Notes under the pieces: generated by a model | What the model was told of the DNA's origin: nothing | Database searches by the model: none | The model's input: only the letters and a program-made list of their open reading frames with translations | NCBI GenBank assembly: GCA_040220455.1 | Contig: JAVJUS010000080.1 | Location: 59,919-123,918, forward strand | Origin: JAVJUS01 sp040220455 | Lineage (GTDB): Bacteria > Pseudomonadota > Alphaproteobacteria > DSM-16000 > Inquilinaceae | Reading direction: 5' to 3' | Length of the DNA stretch: 64,000 nt | Made by a program: the position numbers and the translations under genes | In this document: positions 18,587 through 27,008 of the stretch, in pieces | Position numbering within the stretch: the stretch's first letter is position 1 | How the letters are laid out: every line of letters begins with the position of its first letter

Positions 18587-19638
18587 CCGGGTCGGCCGCG
18601 CCGCTGCTCGACATCCGCGATCTGCGGGTGCGCTTTCCCGGCGACACCGGGCCCGTCGCCGCGGTCGACGGCATCGACCTGGCGATCGGGGAGGGCGAGA
18701 CCGTCGCCGTCGTCGGCGAGTCCGGCTCGGGCAAGAGCACGCTCGGACGGGCCGTGCTGGGCCTGGTGCCGCGCCCGCCGGCGGCGATCGAGGCGGCGCG
18801 CTTCGCCTACAAGGGCATCGACCTGCTGGGCCTGTCGGAGGCGCGGCTGCGCCGGATCCGCGGGGCCGAGATCTCGATGATCTTCCAGGAGCCCATGGTC
18901 TCCCTCGACCCGCTCATGACCGTCGGCCGCCAGATCACCGAGGCGCTGGAAGCCCATCGCGACCTGCGGGGTCGGGCGGCCCGGAAGGAGGCGATCGACC
19001 TGCTGCGCCAGGTCGGCATCCCGCACCCCGAAAGCCGGATCGACGAGCATCCCCACGCCTTCAGCGGCGGCATGCGCCAGCGTGTCATGATCGCCATCGC
19101 CATCGCCTGCCGGCCGCGCCTGCTGATCGCCGACGAGCCGACCACCGCCCTCGACGTCACGGTCCAGGCCCAGATCCTCGACCTGCTGGCCCGGCTCAAC
19201 GACGAGCACCGCATGGCGATCGTGCTGATCACCCACAATCTCGGCATCGTGCCGTGGCTGTGCGAGCGCACGATGGTCATGTACGCCGGCCGGGCGGTGG
19301 AGTTCGGCGCGACCCGCCAGGTCCTCAAGCACCCGGCGCACCCCTATACGGCCGGCCTGCTGCGCGCCCTGCCGCGGCCCGACCAGGACCCGGACACGCC
19401 GCTCTACGCGCTGGAGGGCCGGCCGCCGCGGCCGGGCGAGGTGCTGCCCGGCTGCCGCTTCGCGCCGCGCTGCGCGCTCGCCGACGCCGACTGCCTGGCG
19501 CGCGAGCCGGTGCTGGAGGCGACCGCCGGCGGCTCGGCGGCGGCCTGCCTGAAGGCCGAGCGCCCGACGGATGCCGCGACCCGGGGCGCGACCCGGGGGG
19601 CGGCGGGGAGCGAGGGGTCGGAGGCCGCCTGGGGATGA
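18583..19638 (+). CDS. ABC importer ATPase, DppD-like
   Basis: A 351-residue ATPase. Motifs: Walker A GESGSGKST, Q-loop FQEPMVSLDPLMTVG, signature FSGGMRQR, Walker B LLIADEPTTALD, and H-loop ITHNLGIV. The C-terminal oligopeptide/dipeptide extension holds the conserved Cys cluster (PGCRFAPRCALADADC). The last 30 residues are an Ala/Thr/Gly-rich tail with an AATRGATRGAAG repeat. Coupled to both neighbours through ATGA overlaps. Confidence 0.94.
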   Translation: MTGSAAPLLDIRDLRVRFPGDTGPVAAVDGIDLAIGEGETVAVVGESGSGKSTLGRAVLGLVPRPPAAIEAARFAYKGIDLLGLSEARLRRIRGAEISMIFQEPMVSLDPLMTVGRQITEALEAHRDLRGRAARKEAIDLLRQVGIPHPESRIDEHPHAFSGGMRQRVMIAIAIACRPRLLIADEPTTALDVTVQAQILDLLARLNDEHRMAIVLITHNLGIVPWLCERTMVMYAGRAVEFGATRQVLKHPAHPYTAGLLRALPRPDQDPDTPLYALEGRPPRPGEVLPGCRFAPRCALADADCLAREPVLEATAGGSAAACLKAERPTDAATRGATRGAAGSEGSEAAWG

Positions 19639-20657
19639 CCGCCGCCATCGCCACGAAGACAGATGACACGGTCGCCGCCGAGACCGCCCTCTTGCGGGTT
19701 ACCGACCTCGCCAAGCGGTTTCCGATCCGCGAGGGGCGAGTGGTCCATGCGGTCAACGGCGTGTCCTTCGATGTCGCTCCGGGCGAGATCCTGTCGCTGG
19801 TCGGCGAGAGCGGCTGCGGCAAGACCACGACGGGCCGCATGCTGGTCGGCCTGCACCTGCCCAGCGACGGCTCGATCCGCTTCGAGGGGCGCGAGGTGGC
19901 GGGCCTGCGCGGCCGCGCGCTCAAGGCCCTGCGCCGGCGGGCGCAGATGGTCTTCCAGGACCCGTATTCCTCGCTCAATCCGCGCAAGACCGTCGGCGCC
20001 ATCGTCGCCGAGCCGCTGCGCAACTTCGGCCTGGCCCGCGGCGCGGAACGGCGCCAGCGGGTCGCCGAGACCCTGCGCGCGGTCGGCCTGGAGCCCGATC
20101 ACGCCAGCCGCTACCCGCACGAGTTCTCCGGCGGCCAGCGCCAGCGCGTCGGCATCGCGCGCGCCCTGGTTGTCGACCCGGCGGTGCTGGTCTGCGACGA
20201 GCCGGTCTCCGCCCTCGACGTCTCGGTCCAGGCCCAGGTCGTCAACCTGCTGCGCCGGTTGAGCGAGGAGCGCGGCCTGGCGCTGGTCATGATCGCGCAC
20301 GATCTTGCCGTGGTGCGCTACATGAGCACCCGGGTCGCGGTGATGTATCTGGGCCGGATCGTCGAGATCGGGCCGAAGGAGGCCGTCTTCGCCGCGCCGC
20401 GTCACCCCTACACCCGGGCGCTGATCGCCTCGATCCCCAATCCGGACCCCGACGTGCCGCGCCCCCGCGTGGCGATCGCCGGGGAGCCGCCGAGCCCGGC
20501 CGACATTCCGGCCGGCTGTCCGTTCAACACGAGGTGTCCCCATGCCGTCGAACGCTGTCGATCGGAGGCGGTGGCGCTGGTACCGGTCGAGACGGGCCAG
20601 CGGGTCGCCTGCCACCGGGCCGACGAGATCCCCGCTCTCGACGGCCGGGCTCCATGA
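19635..20657 (+). CDS. ABC importer ATPase, DppF/OppF-like
   Basis: A 340-residue partner ATPase. Walker A GESGCGKTT, Q-loop FQDPYSSLNPRKTVG, signature FSGGQRQR, Walker B VLVCDEPVSALD and H-loop IAHDLAVV are intact. The C-terminal PAGCPFNTRCPHAVERC is the family cysteine-rich domain. It ends the transporter operon; DUF3870, PxpA and amidohydrolase genes follow closely. Confidence 0.94.
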   Translation: MTAAIATKTDDTVAAETALLRVTDLAKRFPIREGRVVHAVNGVSFDVAPGEILSLVGESGCGKTTTGRMLVGLHLPSDGSIRFEGREVAGLRGRALKALRRRAQMVFQDPYSSLNPRKTVGAIVAEPLRNFGLARGAERRQRVAETLRAVGLEPDHASRYPHEFSGGQRQRVGIARALVVDPAVLVCDEPVSALDVSVQAQVVNLLRRLSEERGLALVMIAHDLAVVRYMSTRVAVMYLGRIVEIGPKEAVFAAPRHPYTRALIASIPNPDPDVPRPRVAIAGEPPSPADIPAGCPFNTRCPHAVERCRSEAVALVPVETGQRVACHRADEIPALDGRAP

Positions 20658-20688
20658 CGGGGGGCTTGATGACGAGAGGACCGGGACG

Positions 20689-21093
20689 ATGAAGCAGTCC
20701 ACCATCTGCTGTGTCGGCTACAGCCGACTGCCCTCGGAGATGACCGCGGCGGAGGTCTACGGCACGCTCGGCGTCGGCCTGGAGATCGATCCCCAGACCG
20801 GCGAGGTGGTCGACGCCGCGATCACGCTGGTCACCGAGATGGCCTGGCGATTCTTCGCCGCGACAATGATCGGCCAGAACCTGAACGAGGGTATCGACCA
20901 GGCGATCGCGGATATCGATGAGACCTATTACGGCACCGGCAAGAAGGCGATCATCCACGCCACGCGGGAGGCCTATGCCCGCTACCTCGACTTCAAGCGC
21001 GGCAAGGAGGCCGGGGGCGAGGCCGCGGCCAAGCCGGCGCCGCGGGTGATCGACGGCGGTCGCAAGGCCGGGTCCGACGACGCGGCGTCCTGA
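20689..21093 (+). CDS. DUF3870 family protein
   Basis: A 134-residue cytoplasmic protein that I recognise as DUF3870 from its opening CCVGYSRLPSEMTAAEVYGTLGVGLEID and from GKKAIIHATREAYARYLDFK. The function of the family is not established. The start at 20689 follows GAGAGGACCGGG; the longer open frame upstream only runs into the previous gene. The C-terminus is a disordered Ala/Lys/Asp tail. Its place between a Dpp-type importer and two hydrolase genes suggests a part in catabolism of the imported amide. Confidence 0.8.
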   Translation: MKQSTICCVGYSRLPSEMTAAEVYGTLGVGLEIDPQTGEVVDAAITLVTEMAWRFFAATMIGQNLNEGIDQAIADIDETYYGTGKKAIIHATREAYARYLDFKRGKEAGGEAAAKPAPRVIDGGRKAGSDDAAS

Positions 21094-21129
21094 GGGGAAC
21101 AGCGTCGGGACGAAGAGGGGGAGGGGGCC

Positions 21130-22026
21130 GTGGCCCGAGCAGCCGCACCGCGACACGCGATCGAGCTCAATGCCGATTTCGGCGAGGGTTTCGGCGTCTT
21201 TCCGGCGCCGGCCCAGGTCTGGCGCGCCGCCTACGAGCGCGGCGGGCCGCTCATGCCGGACGGCGACGGCGGCGCCGCCAGCGTCGACGCGTACATGCGC
21301 CTCGTCTCCACGGTCAATCTCGCCTGCGGCTTCCACGCCGGCGATCCGCTGCTGATCAAGGGCTATGTCGCCGCGGCCGTGGCCAATGGCTGCACGATCG
21401 GGGCCCATGTCTCGTTTCCCGACCTCGCCGGCTTCGGCAACCGCTACATGGAGCTGACGCCGGCCGACCTGAAGGCGGTCGTTCAGTACCAGATCGGCGC
21501 GTTGGCAGGGCTCGCGGCGACGCACGGGGCGGGGCTCGACCACGTCAAGGCCCACGGCGTGCTCTACAACCGCTCCATGGACGACGGCGATCTGGCTCGG
21601 ACGTTCTGCGAGGCGGTGGCGGAATACGACGGCGACCTGCCGGTCTACGGTCTGCCCGGCTCCGCGGTCGAGGCGGCGGCGACGGCGATCGGCCAGCCCT
21701 TCCGGCGCGAGGCCTATTCCGACCGCGCCTATCACGACACCGGCCGGCTGGTCGACCGGGCCCGCCCCGACGCCATGATCCTGGATGCCGAGGCCGTGGC
21801 CCGGCGAGTCGTCGCCATGGCGGTCGACGGCGTGGTCGAGTCGATCGAGGGGCCGGCGGTCGCGATTGCGCCCCAGACGGTCAGCTTTCATGCCGACTCC
21901 CCGGGCGCCCAGCGCATGCTCGAATCGACCGTCTCCGCGCTGGCGACGGCGGGCGTCGCCGTCGAAGGCGTGATGATGCCGCCCGCCACCGAACCCGTCC
22001 TGCGACAAGGAGCGCCCCGTCCGTGA
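21130..22026 (+). CDS. pxpA: LamB/YcsF family protein, 5-oxoprolinase subunit A-like
   Basis: A 298-residue PxpA homologue (TIM-barrel LamB/YcsF family). Signatures: ELNADFGEGFGVF, VNLACGFHAGDP, GAHVSFPDLAGFGNR and VKAHGVLYN. With PxpB and PxpC the family opens the 5-oxoproline ring using ATP. No pxpB or pxpC gene is adjacent, so either it works with distant partners or on a different cyclic amide. An insertion of about 20 residues (AQVWRAAYERGGPLMPDGDGG region) follows the first motif. Start codon is GTG; it overlaps the next gene by four bases. The symbol reflects family, not proven function. Confidence 0.78.
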   Translation: MARAAAPRHAIELNADFGEGFGVFPAPAQVWRAAYERGGPLMPDGDGGAASVDAYMRLVSTVNLACGFHAGDPLLIKGYVAAAVANGCTIGAHVSFPDLAGFGNRYMELTPADLKAVVQYQIGALAGLAATHGAGLDHVKAHGVLYNRSMDDGDLARTFCEAVAEYDGDLPVYGLPGSAVEAAATAIGQPFRREAYSDRAYHDTGRLVDRARPDAMILDAEAVARRVVAMAVDGVVESIEGPAVAIAPQTVSFHADSPGAQRMLESTVSALATAGVAVEGVMMPPATEPVLRQGAPRP

Positions 22027-23291
22027 ACGAGGGAACCGTGAGCGAGGGAACCGTGAGCGAGGCCACCATCTTCGAGAACGCCCGGCTGTTCGACGGCCTG
22101 TCCCGCGAGCCGCGCGACGGCATGCATGTCGAGGTGGTCGGCGAGCGCGTCGCGCGCGTCTCCGAGACGCCGATCCCCGGCGCCGTCGTCCGCCGGATCG
22201 ACCTGGCGGGCCGCACGCTGATGCCGGGGCTGATCGACGCCCATGTCCACGCCGTCGCCGCGACGCCCAATCTCGGACTGCTCGACGCCATGGCGCCGAG
22301 CCTGGTGGCGCAGTACGCCCGGCGCTTCCTCGAGGCGGCCCTGCTTCGCGGCTTCACGACCCTGCGCGACGCGGGCGGTGCCGATCACGGCCTCGCCACC
22401 GCCATCGACCGGGGCCTGATCCGCGGACCGCGGCTGTTCTATTCCGGCCGGGCGCTGACCCAGACCGGCGGGCACGCGGACCTGCGCGGCACGGACGAGC
22501 GCCTCGACATCTGCCCGTGCTGCCAGGGCTCCTTCGTCTTCGGGCGCATCGCCGACGGCGTCGACGCGGTGCGCGCCGCCGCGCGGGACGAGCTGCGCAA
22601 GGGGGCGAGCCAGATCAAGATCATGGCCTCGGGCGGCGTTTCCTCGCCGTCGGACCCGATCTGGGTCCTTCAGTATTCCCTGGGAGAGCTGCGCGCGGCG
22701 GTCGAGGAGGCGGCGGCCTTCCGGACCTATGTCATGGCGCACGCCTATACCGCCGAGGCCATCGCGCGCTGTGTCGAGCAGGGCGTGCGCTCGATCGAGC
22801 ACGGCAACCTGATCGACGCGCCCACCGCGCGAACCGTGCGCGAGGCCGGCGCCATCGTCGTGCCGACCCTCGTCACCTACCACGCGCTGGAGGAATCCGG
22901 CGCCGAGCAGGGCTTCCCGCCGGAGAGCGTGGCCAAGATCGCCTCGGTCAAGGCCGCCGGGCTGGAGGCCGTCGCCCTGCTGCGCGCCGAGGGCGTGCCG
23001 CTCGGCTTCGGCACCGACCTGCTGGGCGAGATGCATGTCCACCAGGGCCGGGAGTTCCTGATTCGGCGCGAGGTCGAGGCACCGGTCGACACGCTGCTCT
23101 CCGCCACCGCGGTCAATGCCGCGCTGCTGAACCGCACGGGCGAACTCGGCTGCGTCGCCGAGGGCGCGCTCGCCGATCTGATCGTCGTCGACGGCGACCC
23201 GCTCGCCGATATCGGCCTGCTGGCCGGCCAGGGGGAGGCGCTGAGCGTCATCATGAAGGGCGGCCGGACGGTGAAGTGCACCCTCGCCTGA
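22023..23291 (+). CDS. Metal-dependent amidohydrolase
   Basis: A 422-residue amidohydrolase of the imidazolonepropionase/prolidase-like group. Metal ligands: His74-x-His76 in IDAHVHAVA, Lys199 in QIKIMASGG, His240 in VMAHAYT, His260 in SIEHGN and Asp332 in GFGTDLLG. GTG at 22023 overlaps the previous stop; two more in-frame GTG codons (22038, 22053) follow in a short duplicated segment, each with AGGGAACC ahead, so the true start may be later. It ends the importer-hydrolase operon and presumably cleaves a C-N bond of the substrate or an intermediate. Confidence 0.87.
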   Translation: MNEGTVSEGTVSEATIFENARLFDGLSREPRDGMHVEVVGERVARVSETPIPGAVVRRIDLAGRTLMPGLIDAHVHAVAATPNLGLLDAMAPSLVAQYARRFLEAALLRGFTTLRDAGGADHGLATAIDRGLIRGPRLFYSGRALTQTGGHADLRGTDERLDICPCCQGSFVFGRIADGVDAVRAAARDELRKGASQIKIMASGGVSSPSDPIWVLQYSLGELRAAVEEAAAFRTYVMAHAYTAEAIARCVEQGVRSIEHGNLIDAPTARTVREAGAIVVPTLVTYHALEESGAEQGFPPESVAKIASVKAAGLEAVALLRAEGVPLGFGTDLLGEMHVHQGREFLIRREVEAPVDTLLSATAVNAALLNRTGELGCVAEGALADLIVVDGDPLADIGLLAGQGEALSVIMKGGRTVKCTLA

Positions 23292-23301
23292 CGGGAAGAG
23301 G

Positions 23302-24297
23302 TCAGCGCAGGACCGCCTGGACGCCGACGCCGGCGGCGTAGATCGCGATCAGGGCCAGGCTCTCGAACCCGATGCCGCCCGGACCGCGCCGCTCGCGCCG
23401 CAGGAGGCCCAGCAGCAGCGTCGCCGACATGATCAGGGCCCAGACCAGCAGGAACAGGTCCCGCTCGCCGACGGCATGCAGGATCGAGCCGTCGCGATAG
23501 GCGATGTCGGCGGCCACCAGGAACAGCACGTCGAAGGTGTTGCCGCCGATGATACCGCCCACCGCGAGGGTCAGCGCGCCGCGACGCACGGCCGCGATGG
23601 TGGTCACGAGCTCCGGCAGCGAGGTCGCGGTCGCGGTGAACAGCGCGCCGACCAGCGATTGGGAGAGCCCCGTCGCCTCGGCGATCGTCCCGCCGGTCTT
23701 CGCCACGCCCCAGCCCGCGGCCGCGAGGACGACCGCCAGCAGGCCGAAGGAGAGAACCAGAACAGGCGTCGGCGGCCCGGCGAAGGAGTCCGCGTCGGGC
23801 TCGTCGCGTCGAGTCTCGCGCGTCCGGCGCGGCTGCCACATGGGTTCCTGCCGGGCGCGCTCGGTCAGCCGTAGCCCGGTGATATAGGCGACGACCAGCA
23901 CGGGCGAGATCGGGTGGACGGCGAAGAGGGAGACCTCCGGCGTCAGCGCCGCGGCCAGCGGCAGGGCCAGCATCAGGATCAGCAGCCCGAGCTGCATCAG
24001 GTTGAGCGCCGAGGCCGCCGCGTGCTCGAGGTTGACATTGCGGTAGAAGATGTCGGCGATTGCCAGGAAGACGGTCTGCGCCGCGATCCCGCCGACGGCG
24101 TTGGACACGGCCAGGGCCGCATGGCCGTCGGCCGCCGCGGTGATCGAGGTGACGACGCCCGACAGAGAGGTGGCGATGCCCAGCGCCACGCCGCCGACGA
24201 TGGCCTCGCCGATGCCGGTGCGGTCGGCGAGCCGGTCGGCGAGCGTCGACATCCGCGTGCCGGCGAGGGTGATCGCGACCGCGCAGGCCAGGAACAC
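23302..24297 (-). CDS. Sodium/calcium exchanger family membrane protein
   Basis: A ~331-residue inner-membrane cation antiporter with about ten helices in two halves joined by a charged loop (RQEPMWQPRRTRETRRDEPD). The second alpha-repeat is canonical (LVGALFTATATSLPELVTTI, then GGIIGGNTFDVLF). The first (GVALGIATSLSGVVTSI) lacks the Pro-Glu pair. The first codon used is GTG at 24297; the frame continues upstream as LILDLAQSQPIAVAVP, which reads like the true start of helix 1, so the real start may be a CTG near 24345. Convergent with the amidohydrolase. Confidence 0.8.
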   Translation of the reverse strand: MFLACAVAITLAGTRMSTLADRLADRTGIGEAIVGGVALGIATSLSGVVTSITAAADGHAALAVSNAVGGIAAQTVFLAIADIFYRNVNLEHAAASALNLMQLGLLILMLALPLAAALTPEVSLFAVHPISPVLVVAYITGLRLTERARQEPMWQPRRTRETRRDEPDADSFAGPPTPVLVLSFGLLAVVLAAAGWGVAKTGGTIAEATGLSQSLVGALFTATATSLPELVTTIAAVRRGALTLAVGGIIGGNTFDVLFLVAADIAYRDGSILHAVGERDLFLLVWALIMSATLLLGLLRRERRGPGGIGFESLALIAIYAAGVGVQAVLR

Positions 24298-24528
24298 GGG
24301 TACGGCGACGGCGATCGGCTGGGATTGGGCGAGGTCGAGGATCAGGGGACAGTCCGGTGGGGTGACGGGCCGGTCGGGAGGCGGGCAGATGGGTCAATGC
24401 CCGGCGCCGATAGCGGTTCCGCGCCGACGGCGCAAGGCGGGGCCGTCCCCCGCGGTCTCGGAAAAGCGCGACGGCGGTTTCCTTCGATGCCGCTCCGCCG
24501 CCGCAAGGCGTAGCCGGGCGCCTTGGGG

Positions 24529-24595
24529 TCAAGACGCCGGGCGAAATTCGGGTAGTCGCCATGGTGCATGCGATGGACGCCGAATTTCGCCTTGA
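24529..24595. other. Long imperfect hairpin in a 340-bp intergenic gap
   Basis: GGCGAAATTCG at 24540-24550 pairs with CGAATTTCGCC at 24581-24591, extended by TCAA (24529) with TTGA (24592). It lies in the otherwise featureless gap 24346-24691, 97 bases before the plus-strand start at 24692. It could be an RNA structure in the leader, or a remnant of a repeat. Confidence 0.4.
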
Positions 24596-24691
24596 TTCGA
24601 CCCGGCCGGGGAGCATCCTGACGCCGATTGCCGGGGTCGGAAGCCGCAAGGCGGGCCGGAAAACAGGGCCGCGGCGGCGGGAGGGCGGATA

Positions 24692-25591
24692 ATGGCCAAG
24701 GATCGGCGGCTGGCGTTTCTGACGCCCAGTTTCTACGGCGACTTCGAACGTTGCGCATTCTTATGTGAGAGTTTGTCGAAATTCGTGGTGGACGACTTCA
24801 TTCACTACCTCGTGGTCGACCGGTCCGACGTCTCGCTGTTCCGGGATCTGGAATCGCCGACGACCCGGGTGATCGCCAAGGAGGACATCCTGCCCTCCTG
24901 GATCATCAAGGTCCGCATCCCGCTGCCCAAGAAGGGCCGCAACGTCCGCCTGAGCCTGAAGAGCCGGCCGGTGCGCGGCTGGCACGTGCAGCAGATGGCC
25001 AAGCTGACGACTTGTGCCGAACTCGACCATGAGCTCGTCGTCATGGTCGACTCGGATGTCTTCCTGACCCGGCGCTTCGAGGTCGCGGAGGTCACGGGCG
25101 GCGGCCCGCCGCCGCTCTACTGCAAGCCGGCCGTGATCACCGAGGCCCTGCCGCGGCACGTGGCGTGGCAGCAGACGGCGAACCGCGTGCTGGGCCTGAC
25201 CGCGCCCGAATTCCCGAGCCCGGATTTCATCACGCCCTACAATTTCTGGCGCCCGGACGTGGTCCGGGCCATGCGCCAGCGGATCGAGTCCGTCGCCGGC
25301 ACCGACTGGATGCTGGTCGTGGCGCGCAACTGGGAGTTTTGCGAGCCCGTGGTCTACGGCACCTTCGTGCGCGTCGAGGGGCCGGAGGCGAGCGGCCATG
25401 TCCTGACCGACAAGCCGCTGTGCTACAGCTATTGGCCGCACAAACGCATCTCGAACGCCGAAATGGCGGATTACCTGGCCGAGATGCCGGACCACTGCTA
25501 CGCCGTGAACATCCAGTCGAAGTCCGAGATGCCGCTCGACTCCTACGCCCATCTCGTCCGGGGCGAGGCACCGCGCGCCAAGGCCTCCTGA
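24692..25591 (+). CDS. DUF6492-like putative glycosyltransferase
   Basis: A 299-residue protein with a nucleotide-diphospho-sugar transferase look. The N-terminus AFLTPSFYGDFERCAFLCESL resembles the first strand and helix of such folds, and ELVVMVDSDVFLTR supplies an Asp-x-Asp motif for metal and sugar nucleotide. YNFWRPDVV and YSYWPHKRIS are further conserved-looking segments. I match it to DUF6492 by overall pattern; sugar and acceptor are unknown. No signal peptide or membrane segment. It stands alone, and a stable hairpin (25619-25641) follows it. Confidence 0.6.
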   Translation: MAKDRRLAFLTPSFYGDFERCAFLCESLSKFVVDDFIHYLVVDRSDVSLFRDLESPTTRVIAKEDILPSWIIKVRIPLPKKGRNVRLSLKSRPVRGWHVQQMAKLTTCAELDHELVVMVDSDVFLTRRFEVAEVTGGGPPPLYCKPAVITEALPRHVAWQQTANRVLGLTAPEFPSPDFITPYNFWRPDVVRAMRQRIESVAGTDWMLVVARNWEFCEPVVYGTFVRVEGPEASGHVLTDKPLCYSYWPHKRISNAEMADYLAEMPDHCYAVNIQSKSEMPLDSYAHLVRGEAPRAKAS

Positions 25592-25618
25592 CGGCGTCGG
25601 GCGGTCCGGCGGGGCGTG

Positions 25619-25641
25619 TCGCGACCCTTGGCGGGTCGCGA
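25619..25641. terminator. Perfect hairpin, possible terminator
   Basis: TCGCGACCC pairs exactly with GGGTCGCGA around a TTGGC loop, 28 bases after the stop at 25591. The tract after it (TGTCTCGTTTG) is only weakly T-rich, so intrinsic termination is uncertain. Confidence 0.5.
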
Positions 25642-25649
25642 TGTCTCGT

Positions 25650-25678
25650 TTGCATGGTTTCGTATTATGGCATATCAT
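25650..25678 (+). promoter_or_regulatory. Probable sigma-70-type promoter for the two-ATPase importer
   Basis: TTGCAT (25650-25655) and TATCAT (25673-25678) are 17 bp apart in a short AT-rich island in GC-rich DNA. Downstream at 25695-25709 is an operator-like inverted repeat, CTTAG-TCGGC-CTAAG. The next gene starts at 25776. Confidence 0.45.
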
Positions 25679-25775
25679 TGCAACAAAATAAGGACTTAGT
25701 CGGCCTAAGACATTCGATCTTTCAATGCCTTGCGGCCGACGGGCCGGGCCGAAGGGTCCGGGAGGGGGAGGGCGC

Positions 25776-26891
25776 GTGCCGCATCTGAGGCTCGAGGGAG
25801 TCGTCAAGCGCTTCGGCGACCACACCGCGCTCGCCGGTGTCGACATGGATGTCGAGGAGGGCGAGTTCTTCGTTCTCCTCGGGCCCAGCGCCGCCGGCAA
25901 GACCACCACGCTGCGCGCGATCGCCGGGCTCGAGCCCTGCAACGCCGGGCGCATCCTCTTCGCGGGCGAGGACTACACCCGACGGCCGGTGCGCGACCGG
26001 CCCATGGCGATGATCTTCCAGACCTTCGCGCTTTACCCGCATCTGACCGTCCGGGCCAATCTGGGATACCCGCTGCGCGAGGCCGGCGTCGACCGGGGCG
26101 AGACCGCGCGGCGGGTCGACGAGATCGCGGGCATGCTGCGGCTGAGCCATACGCTGGATCGCAAGCCGTCGACCCTGAGCGGCGGCGAGCAGCAGCGCGT
26201 CGCGATCGGCCGCGCCCTGATCCGCCGGCCCAAGCTGCTGCTGCTCGACGAACCGCTGACCAATCTCGACGCCAAGCTGCGCCACGACACGCGCGCCGAG
26301 CTCAAGCGCCTGCACCGCGAGCTCGGCATGACGATGGTCTTCGCCACGCCCGACCAGCTGGAAGCGCTGTCCATGGGCCAGCGCATCGGCGTGCTGCGCG
26401 ACGGCCGGGTCGTCCAGACCGGCACGCCCGAAGCCCTCTACGACCGGCCGAACGACCGCTTCGTCGCGACGCTGGTCGGCGCGCCGGCCATGAACATGGT
26501 GCCGGCGGAGTGGGCGGGCGCCGAGCGGACCGACGCGATCCGCCTGCCGTTCATGAGCCTCGGCGTCGGCGCGCGGGCCGGCGATCTGGGACGGCTGCCC
26601 GCCGGCGCGCCGCTGCTCTTCGGCATCCGCCCGCATGACCTGGCGCCGGTCGACGGCGATCCCGACGGGCCGGCCTTCGAGGGCCCCAGTTTCGACGGAC
26701 GCGTCCATCTGACCGAGCCGCTGGGTGACGTCACGGTGCTCGACATCGAAGCGGGCGGCACGCTGGTGAAGATGATCGTGGCCGAGGAGCGCGGCCTCGC
26801 GTTCCGGCCGGGCGATCCGATCCGCGTCCGCGTCGACCTCGACGAGGCGCATTTCTTCCACCGGGAGACGGGAGTGGCCCTCGCACGCTGA
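25776..26891 (+). CDS. ABC importer ATPase 1 (UgpC/GlpS-like), altered switch histidine
   Basis: A 371-residue MalK/UgpC-type ATPase. Walker A is GPSAAGKTT, Q-loop FQTFALYPH, signature LSGGEQQR and Walker B LLLLDEPLTNLD. At the switch position the usual VTHDQ reads ATPDQ, so the catalytic histidine is Pro192. The C-terminal OB-type domain is present (FGIRPHDL). The GTG start at 25776 follows GGAGGGGGAG; the open frame begins 17 codons earlier in a Gly-rich stretch. It heads an importer operon whose second ATPase lies at 30370. Confidence 0.9.
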   Translation: MPHLRLEGVVKRFGDHTALAGVDMDVEEGEFFVLLGPSAAGKTTTLRAIAGLEPCNAGRILFAGEDYTRRPVRDRPMAMIFQTFALYPHLTVRANLGYPLREAGVDRGETARRVDEIAGMLRLSHTLDRKPSTLSGGEQQRVAIGRALIRRPKLLLLDEPLTNLDAKLRHDTRAELKRLHRELGMTMVFATPDQLEALSMGQRIGVLRDGRVVQTGTPEALYDRPNDRFVATLVGAPAMNMVPAEWAGAERTDAIRLPFMSLGVGARAGDLGRLPAGAPLLFGIRPHDLAPVDGDPDGPAFEGPSFDGRVHLTEPLGDVTVLDIEAGGTLVKMIVAEERGLAFRPGDPIRVRVDLDEAHFFHRETGVALAR

Positions 26892-27008
26892 TCCATGGCG
26901 GCACGCCGGTGGCGCCGCCCGACGGGCGGCGTTCTTCCCGTAAACAAGATCGATAACGCGGCCCCCGACGCGACAGGACGAGGGCCCGATAGAAAGGGAG
27001 GAAGACGA

